Part shown: piece by piece, positions 57,001 to 64,000 of the stretch
Layout: every line of letters starts with the position of its first letter
Position numbering within the stretch: the stretch's first letter is position 1
Assembly (NCBI GenBank): GCA_027922465.2
Contig: BQMF02000223.1
Coordinates: 310,001-374,000, forward strand
Length of the DNA stretch: 64,000 bases
Reading direction: 5' to 3'
From: Turritopsis dohrnii
Lineage: Eukaryota; Cnidaria; Hydrozoa; Anthoathecata; Oceaniidae
Program-made: the position numbers and the translations under genes
The notes under the pieces: generated by a model
What the model was told of the DNA's origin: nothing
The model's input: only the letters and a program-made list of their open reading frames with translations
Database searches by the model: none

Positions 57001-57595
57001 TGTTATTGCGCATGACATAAGCACCAGACACAGATTGGTAAATCCCATAAACATTACAGATACCATACATTGCTGCAGTATGCCTTTTATTGGTTTAAAA
57101 ATTTCTTTAAGCCGATTTTAATTTAAGAGTTCTAGGGGGATTAGGTCGTAACGTTATGCGAGGAAATACTTGGCGTTACAGTAAATTTTTTGATATAACT
57201 TTCAGTGAGATAAAGTATGGACATTTTGGTTGAAATGTTTTTTCTATAGAAACTTACATTTCGCAAAATTTGGTAAAATTGTAATTCGGCATCGAAAAAT
57301 GATTTGATTGTTAAACTGTGAACTCCTAATAACCTAATTCATTCTTTCCTAACCGACTTGTCTATAAACCCGAACTCAAAAATCAGTAGAAATTCATGTC
57401 TGAGAGGTCTCAATACCCTTAAGAAATAACTCCGTACTTTACGTCAGTTCTTATCGTTTCCAGATTAAATATGGTGGACATGGCTATGGACATATCTTAG
57501 AAAACGTGGTTCCTATGATGTTACGAAGAGGGATATCGCAAAGTGTCGTCGATAAAATTCTCATCCATAATCCAAAACGCTGGTTAACCTATTAA
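54058..57595 (+). CDS. PTER: Phosphotriesterase-related protein, 7 exons
   Basis: Exons 54058-54082, 54486-54651, 55282-55534, 55604-55729, 56493-56651, 56849-57037 and 57464-57595 join with perfect phases into 1050 bp (349 residues, the family's usual length). All introns are GT-AG. The short first exon gives MLSGKVRT, matching the vertebrate PTER start. It is an amidohydrolase-fold metalloenzyme: HxH (H24, H26), E168 in GEIG as bridging ligand, H200 in IIHPGR, H229 in SHLDR and D299 in AHD are all present, so it should be active. Mammalian PTER hydrolyses N-acetyltaurine; the substrate here is inferred. No signal peptide, so cytosolic. A SINE sits in intron 4. AATAAA at 57730-57735 is a candidate poly(A) signal. 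Confidence 0.96.
55850..56112 (-). mobile_element. tRNA-derived SINE inside PTER intron 4
   Basis: The minus-strand head 56112-56037 is tRNA-like: TAGTGTAGTGGTTATCAC (A-box side), GCGGGAGACC, and T arm AGGGTTCAATTCCCCT with the B box, with ends that can pair (GGCGCCA against TGGTGGC with wobble). It resembles tRNA-Asp/Glu-type sequence. A body of about 190 bp follows to about 55850. It is opposite in orientation to the host gene. A related head lies at 46886. Confidence 0.75.
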
Positions 57596-57638
57596 CGCCA
57601 CCAAAGATGTCATTGGTTAACCGGATAATGGCGTTAAT
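57591..57638. other. Inverted repeat spanning the PTER stop codon
   Basis: ATTAACGCCA (57591-57600, containing the TAA stop) pairs with TGGCGTTAAT (57629-57638) across a 28-nt loop. It could form a 10-bp stem at the start of the 3' UTR. Confidence 0.45.
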
Positions 57639-58408
57639 ACGCCGCCAAAAATGAAGCTTTACTGTTCATGTATTTCCTGAAACATGTTGCAAGATTTGCA
57701 AAGAGCTTGTAACAAAACCTTTCATAAAGAATAAACGATTGACTGTAAAATCCTTCCATTGTACACCTTCGTAACACTGGGTTAAATGCCAAATTAAGTT
57801 TTATCTCGTTTCATGTGCATTATTTTAATTTCCAAGACAAATTGGTGAATGGACAGTGAAATACAGTAATAATCATTAACTTTGCGCCCATAAACCAAGC
57901 ATGTCAAATTCAACTTGATATTTATTTACTAATTCGCTTTTCTCAAACGAAACCATGACTTTATTCATACACTACAATCTTTCAACTAAATTATGAGACA
58001 ACCTCGCTCTCCCCCAGAACTCCATGTTATACTTTCTTGAAATCATCCACAGGGCTTCCTGGCTTGAAATCATTGAATTCTTGGGGAGGGGAACCTTGAG
58101 ATGTGATTTTTAGAGTTTTTATTTCCAACTGGGGTGTTTCAATAATATAGGTGAAGGATTGAAAAGGGTATATGCATTTCATATAGTATAAATGGTCTAT
58201 AAATGGTTGTAAGATGCGAAAGATTACCGAAATAATATAAAAAACTATGTCACCCCAGCAAGCACAATTGTCACAAAGTCACGTAAAACATCAAAACTTC
58301 TACAAGAGGAGAAGGAAAAACCTTTGTACGTCCTCAAGTATCCTATGGAAAGGAAGGACGGAACTCATCATTAGCCCTTTACCGTTTGACCACATCAATG
58401 ACAATAGG
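57639..58408. other. PTER 3' flank, no further gene
   Basis: Contains the candidate poly(A) signal of PTER. No other supported feature. Confidence 0.4.
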
Positions 58409-58686
58409 ATATGCAGCGATGGTGTAGTGGTTAGTACCTTTGAGTGCGACCGCTGCGACCCGTGTTCGAGTCCAGTTATGTCGTATCTCAATACTCCACT
58501 TCGATGCGCTTTAGCTTCAGGAGCCATCGACTGACTGCACACTGGCCTTCGGGCAAGTTAGACCAATGCTATACGTATCTCTGGCGGAAAGTCAACTGCT
58601 AGTTGCAAGTCGGCGGGCAGAAGAACCAACCATTACGGATGGAAGCCCAAGGACTAAAAACTCTCGGTTACTTACTTACTTACTTA
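58409..58686 (+). mobile_element. tRNA-derived SINE with (TTAC)n tail
   Basis: tRNA-like head: A-box side TGGTGTAGTGGTTAGTACC and B box GTTCGAGTCC at 58464-58473. A body of about 190 bp follows, ending in four TTAC repeats (58667-58686). It is a different family from the AAT-tailed SINE at 8466, with which it shares only tRNA-like logic. Confidence 0.7.
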
Positions 58687-59328
58687 GGATTCCAGTAAAT
58701 TTTCCGGATTCCGGGATTTTTTTCACACAGGCGTTTTGTCAGTGAGGATCAAAAGAGTCTGTGACTATTGTCAGTTTTCTTGTCAGCAATTTCAATAATA
58801 ATGTTTTCAGAGAAACAGACACAACAAAATGCATCAGGTGACACAATAATGTCATCTTCCTTTATGTCACGGTTACAATAAATTCATTCGGCTTTCACAG
58901 ATTTTTTTTTCTACATTGTTCCAAATATAGTTAGTTATTCATATTTCTTTCTTGGTTTGATCAAAGACGCAAACACAATCTTCAATAGTATCCATTCATC
59001 ACAATTTAATCGTATAAATCAGTGTTAGCTAATTCATTCATTCCTTATTTATCTATTCAGGTTAACGGCAGCTAAATAGAACAGGTAGCAGTAAGATTGG
59101 CGCTTCAAACAATTATTCAAACAATTATTCAAAAAAAAATTAGTAGTTAATAAAAAGTATATATAAGTAAAAGTATATATATGAATTAAGTTAAGTATTA
59201 ATAAATTGATGATCGCTGAGAATTGCTGAATTTATTGATGCATTTAAAATAACTGTATCCAAAACACGCATATTTTAGATGATGAATTTCATAATGTAAG
59301 GCAAGACTTATTCTCATAACTTACAAAA
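58687..59328. other. Intergenic, promoter region of the PAN-PA14 gene
   Basis: Short direct repeats (ACAATTATTCAA twice, 59110-59131; AAAAGTATATAT twice, 59154-59181) but no gene. It presumably includes the promoter and 5' UTR of the gene starting at 59329. Confidence 0.4.
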
Positions 59329-62047
59329 ATGAAAATAATTTTCGTCTTGCTGTTGATCTTTTCAAGAAGCATTTCTCATGGTTACATCATCAGGCTACCT
59401 TGCAGAAGACATGGAAACTTCAGTATTTCAAAACCTGGTGTCCGTAGTAAGGATGGTGTGATCAAGACTATAAACAATGTTGACAAAGCACGTTGTTGCT
59501 TACATTGTGTAGCTGATGATCATTGTGCTTATGTCAATCATAAAATTGACAATTCCAAGTGTGAACTTCTGATGAAAAACGATTCAGGAGAACATCCTAA
59601 TGACAAGTGGTTGTTTATGTCAACAGATTATGAAAGTAGAAACGTAAGGATGATCAACTTCTCGCATTTATTTCTTGCTTCCTTAGCAAAATGGAACCCC
59701 TTTACAACATCATTCTCATCAATTTGTGTGTCACTTATAGAGTCTTCAGCACCACAGTAGTGAGCCAGTATGCCTGATGAGATTATGAGAGAACCTTGTT
59801 AACCTCTGGGCCAACACCAATCAATACTATGCCACATAATGTTTTGTAATTTTACATACAAATACATACAAATATTTCGAAAGTCCCAAACCAATTAAGT
59901 ACTTAGTACTGTCCATTAAAAGCACAATACATATCAATACGAATTGCTAACTTGACTAAAATGAAAGGATTAGATACTTTAGTTTGTATTGAACTCGAGG
60001 GAAAGGAAGTGTTATTTCTAGCTATATTAAAACTTATTAAAGCATTAAAGATATTCACTTCAGCATTTTATATTATTTATATATACGTTTTAATGAAAAT
60101 TAACTTTCGTTTTTATTTATTACGTCCTTGTATGTTTACTAAATAAGTGTGAATCTTCATCCAAAATTGTTTGTGGTTCAGCTAACAAAATATTTTAAGT
60201 TTCACTTTTCAACACTTCTATATAGCGAAAAGAAAATGTACATAATGAAAAACTACGAAATTCATAAAAAATGCTGCTGATTCTCGTCATCTCGAGCAAA
60301 AGCCTTGACCTTGTCAAGATTTACAACCCGCTATTAATCTCCAAGTCCCGCTATCTCAAAGTTTTTATCCAGCCAGTGAAAGTTAGAGGTGATGGTACTC
60401 ATTGCATCTAATAATTTGAATACCCTTAAATGTTGAGATTTCAGAAGATAAGTTCAATTTAACAATTTTCTCCTCACAAACGCAGCTGCCATATTTGTTT
60501 ACAGCAGGTGTTAACAGATATTTTTATTCAGATTGGTCCATTTTGTCAAAAGGCTCAACCATGTCCTGCTACAGATTTCTGTTATGATACGTGCGAAGTG
60601 AGCAACTATGTTTGCTATGGTAAGAAAATTTTTCCAATATGATCAGTAGTTGCATTTTATGGTCTATTTATATTTAACCGTGATCGCTTTTTAACCCTTT
60701 TGGATTTCTCACATAAACAACTTCTTTAGATATTATATCAGATGCCACGTTGACTGAAGTTAGTTTCGTTTATTGCATTACTCAAGGCTGCTTTTTGTCC
60801 TCGCATTTGTCAAAAGAGGAGATTATAAGAGCATAACTTATCCTTATTCCCACAAAAAGAAATTTATAGAAGAATAAATAACTAAAACTTTAAATTATGA
60901 ATTATGGGTTAATTAAGATGAGTATGAATACTTTTTTCTAAACCAAACAAATTCCAGAACATTACCAAACCGGGACATTTATAGTGGCCTAATAATATTT
61001 ACCTGGTAACAGCAGCAGCAATCTTGACAAGACAATACTATAAATTTTGGTAAATATCTATACGCTCATATTTTTCGCATGAGTGACTACCAGTTAAATT
61101 TGTGCAAAAACGTTGGGAAATATTTAATGATTACGAAAGTTCAAGAAGAACCTTTCACTTCTAAATCACTAAATATCTGAAACGCTTTTCACTAGGTCTT
61201 GTAAGGAGCGACGTATACCAACGAATCGGTGGCAAAGGCAACGTAGATAAACTGGCTAAAGATCCGCGCTATCCAGATAATCCAGACAGTACAATATATC
61301 TGTCAGAGATGTTCTTTGAGCGAATGGGAGAGGCGTACGGTGTGTTGATACAATCATATTTCGTGCCTCTTGAAAGTGGAGAATACATCTTCTACGCTTC
61401 ATCCAGTATTGGCTGTGAATTAAGATTTGGAAATTCATTTTCTGATAACAATGTCATCGCAAAACCTACTGCATACACTGGAAAGTATAATTGGATAAAG
61501 TAAGTATTTTAGTTAGTGATTTAAATTTATGTTAATTTATATGTTCTTGTATTTTTCTTGAAGTTTGTAACGTTTTGAGGTATTATAGATGATGAGGTCT
61601 TCAAAATAATGAAAGATTAGGATTGATTCTTAACACTTAACCCTCAACATCGGGACATTGAGCCAGGAATGTATTTTAGACGTTCTCTTATCTGTTCAAC
61701 AAGAGTCTTACAATTTCAACACGTATAAAACTTCATTTATCCTACAGATACGTTTGTTAGATAAAGTATCTTGAAGGTTTTATTCCTCATTTCATACACC
61801 CAAGTTTACATAACTAATCACTCTAGATAGTACCTGACACGGTTCTTTTCATTATTTATTGGATTTCAGATCACCGTCGCAGAAAGCAGCTCCCCTTATC
61901 CTGGTTAAAGGCCAAAAATACTATATCGAGCTGCGTGTAATGTCAAAAAAGACAAGCTGGGCAATTCATAGCGAAGTTGGTGTGCAACTACCTGGGAAGA
62001 CAAATATAGTGCTTGTAACACACGAATATCTACATCACTATCCATGA
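59329..62047 (+). CDS. Secreted PAN-like plus PA14-domain protein, 4 exons
   Basis: Exons 59329-59643, 60532-60619, 61196-61499 and 61870-62047 join in phase with GT-AG introns to give 294 residues. Exon 1 encodes a signal peptide (about 1-18) and a cysteine-rich apple/PAN-like module (ARCCLHC, HCAYVNHK, CELL). Exon 2 is a short cysteine-rich linker (FCQKAQPCPATDFCYDTC). Exons 3-4 form a PA14-like beta-barrel: PDNPD, AYGVLIQSYFVPLESGEYIF, YASSSIGCELRFGN, then PLILVKGQKYYIELRVMS. PA14 modules bind glycans or act in adhesion; the role here is inferred. The aspartate pair of fungal PA14 lectins is replaced by SS before IGCEL, so sugar binding is uncertain. AATAAA at 62179-62184. Confidence 0.85.
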
Positions 62048-62490
62048 TGAACAAATGTGAAACAGAAGAAACAGCACAGTATCCAGCGTTTACTAAAACA
62101 CTGCTTCAAAAAGAAATTCGACGCTTGGATATTCGAATTATTTGAATTTTTCTTAGGATGGAACAAATTTCGTCCAGAAATAAAGTTTAGCAAATGCTGT
62201 AGTTCCTAAATTTTGAAGGAAGTAGATTGTGCGTTAGTGGATAGCATCAGATTACGGAAATGAAGTCTTTACATTAACATAACTAAATTCGGTCGAAAAT
62301 ACTATGTATATGAGTTTTCAACTTAAGTTTTGCACAAAAAATGACGTGAACCATTTTTCGGGTCTTTGATTGAGCATTATTCAGTTTTCTTCTTAATACA
62401 TCGTCCTGGAATGATAATGCAATGCTGTAACTATACGTTCTTTAGGATTATTTGAAGCATGGCATGTAATAAATGTATCAGTTATATTCA
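62048..62490. other. 3' flank of the PAN-PA14 gene
   Basis: Holds AATAAA at 62179-62184, 132 bp after the stop codon. No further gene. Confidence 0.5.
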
Positions 62491-62493
62491 TAC

Positions 62494-62716
62494 CCAGCCG
62501 GCACAAGACGTTTTGAAGACATCTTTAATTCGTCTTAATCAGGTCTTCATAAGACGTATCTTGATAATGCGCATTTAAAACGCCCATAATGCGTCTTCAG
62601 AAGACGTCTTAGAATCAGACGTTTTGAAGACGTCTTATTATCGTTTTCGCAATGCCGTCGAATTCATGTTTTAAACGAGGACTTGGAAAGACGTTTTTAA
62701 TGCATATTTAAGACGT
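62494..62716. repeat. AAGACGTCTT-motif cluster, DNA-element end
   Basis: Starts CCCAGCCGGCACAAGACG, the same end sequence as the CCCAGT/GGGCA MITEs. It then repeats AAGACGTCTT or part of it (AAGACG, CGTCTT, GACGTC) about fifteen times in 220 bp, with several perfect copies near 62600-62640. The right-hand inverted end is not in this window, so it may be one terminus of a larger element. Confidence 0.55.
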
Positions 62717-64000
62717 CCTTGAATTTCGATTTCGCGCGTGGCGGGAAGAAATGACGGGGGTGAATATTAATAGTGTATTCGTAAATATTGATATAAAAGT
62801 TTCAAACTTGTCAGTTTTTTTTTAATTTTACAAAAACAACTATTATATCTTTCTTTTAAGTAGCAAAAAAAATTACATTTCATTGGTAAAAAGCTTTGAA
62901 ACATTTTCTAACATTATCGGATCTCCCGTTCGTAAATTTCAAAATATTTCTGGAAGTTGTGATTTCTCATTGCATAAATCAAGACTTCGCTGATAAATCG
63001 GTAAGTGTTTTTTACTTTTTAAATACAATTTTAAATATACAAATCTATATTATTTTGTTACTTGAGATAAAGTCAATGTTTATGTTAGTTTGAGGACGTG
63101 AGTAGTCAGTAGTGGAAGATTTATGCTTGATTTATCAAGATTTCTGGCAATATTTCAAGTTTTGAGTTTTGTTGTTTAACTTTATAATTAGCAACTTATA
63201 CTGACTTTCCTGTTTCATTCCGTGAGAGATTTTTTCTGTTTCAATTTGCTTTGTCGTTGGTTTAATGTAGTAGTAGAAGTGTAGTAATGTAATGAAGTGA
63301 TTTGTGGATGGCTGGTACATGATGACTGTGATGTTTTTGCTTGTAGTTACTTCAGCATACTGACATGATTAAAAGTGATCCTAGCAGTATAATGTAGTAC
63401 CATGAAATTATGGGATCCTTTTTGAGGGGGAAAATCATAACAAGTTATAATTTCTAGTAAATTAATCAGTAATTCATCACAAATTTATCTGTAGTAATCA
63501 TTTCTGATTAATAACTCACTACCAATAAGTAGAAACCATCCACAATGACATTGCAAAAATTTTAGAACAAATTTTCGAACGCATGAAATATCTGTTCTGC
63601 TAAAAATGTTTGTCATTCTTTATTTAGATTATTTTCCACCCAAGTTGCTTATTGCTCTCTTAACATGATAAGAAAAAAAAGTGAGGAGAAAAGATTATAT
63701 CAAGCAGTTACTGGTATGTGTCCTGTTTACTCTAGATGTTTTCATTTTTGTGATTGTTATAACACCTCTCATTAAATAGGGTCTTTGTATTTTAGATTAC
63801 TGTTAAAAAAGCTGAGGAGGAGGAAATACACAAAATCATGCGATAAACTAAAACTGCTAATTGAAAAATCACCATTTTTATTTGCATGCCTTTTTGGTTG
63901 GTTTTCAAAGAGTTTCTGTCATTCTGAGTTTTAGTTACAGTAAAATCAAACAAGAAACAGTTCCAACCCATGACAATTTCTAAAATTTGAACATTACTTC
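62717..64000 (+). other. AT-rich DNA with two possible exons
   Basis: 62890-63000 is open (LSDLPFVNFKIFLEVV, NQDFADKS) and ends at a strong donor GTAAGT. 63665-63713 starts MIRKKSEEKRLYQAVT and ends at GTATGT. They do not join cleanly to the AG at 63796. They could be exons of a gene, or of a transposon beginning at 62494, that runs past the window. Weak evidence. Confidence 0.2.

Noticed and set aside
58247..58542. Frames on both strands at 58.2-58.5 kb
   Set aside because: Largely translations of the TTAC-tailed SINE head; no domain.

Overview
This is eukaryotic nuclear DNA: AT-rich, with sparse genes split by GT/AG introns and many decayed transposons. Secreted PAN/apple proteins joined to fibrinogen-like or PA14 domains, an intronless divergent class-A GPCR in several copies, CR1-like LINEs with an esterase-like ORF1, and MULE and Pogo/Tigger relics together point to a non-bilaterian or early animal, most likely a cnidarian. 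That assignment is an inference. No bacterial-type gene arrangement is present.

Layout. 1-13 kb holds low-complexity DNA, small TIR elements, a tRNA-derived SINE and a frameshifted CR1-like reverse transcriptase (minus strand, 11.4-12.8 kb). 13.4-16 kb holds tRNA-like sequences, including an array of eight units at a 161-bp period, each with RNA polymerase III A- and B-box-like motifs, followed by a 186-bp near-perfect inverted repeat. 18.2-26 kb and 39.9-41.1 kb are diverged copies of one another on the minus strand; they carry matching splice-bounded candidate exons, including a pair of exactly 88-bp exons in the same frame. 26.7-28 kb and 34.9-35.2 kb contain elements rich in GCGCCC motifs. 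An intact GPCR lies at 31.7-32.6 kb, a broken paralogue at 44.3-45.2 kb and a C-terminal scrap at 28.15-28.30 kb. A decayed LINE (ORF1 plus endonuclease) lies at 33.2-34.9 kb and a possible proline-rich micro-gene at 36.6-37.2 kb. An internally deleted Pogo/Tigger-like transposase is at 41.5-42.5 kb and a MULE transposase C-terminus at 43.2-43.7 kb.

47-62 kb is the richest genic part. It has an intronless secreted PAN-fibrinogen protein (48.4-49.4 kb), a complete seven-exon phosphotriesterase-related (PTER) gene encoding 349 residues (54.06-57.60 kb), and a four-exon secreted PAN-PA14 protein of 294 residues (59.3-62.05 kb). Fragments of PTER exons 3 and 5 are scattered at 47.3, 50.5-50.9 and 51.2 kb (the last inverted), a clear record of local duplication and loss.

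The two secreted proteins may be extracellular recognition or adhesion molecules, the GPCR family is a receptor expansion, and PTER is an intracellular amidohydrolase-type enzyme. There is no operon logic. The least explained structures are the tRNA-like tandem array and the duplicated minus-strand exon family. All splice models rest on GT/AG signals, phase agreement and protein family similarity recalled from memory; no search was run.
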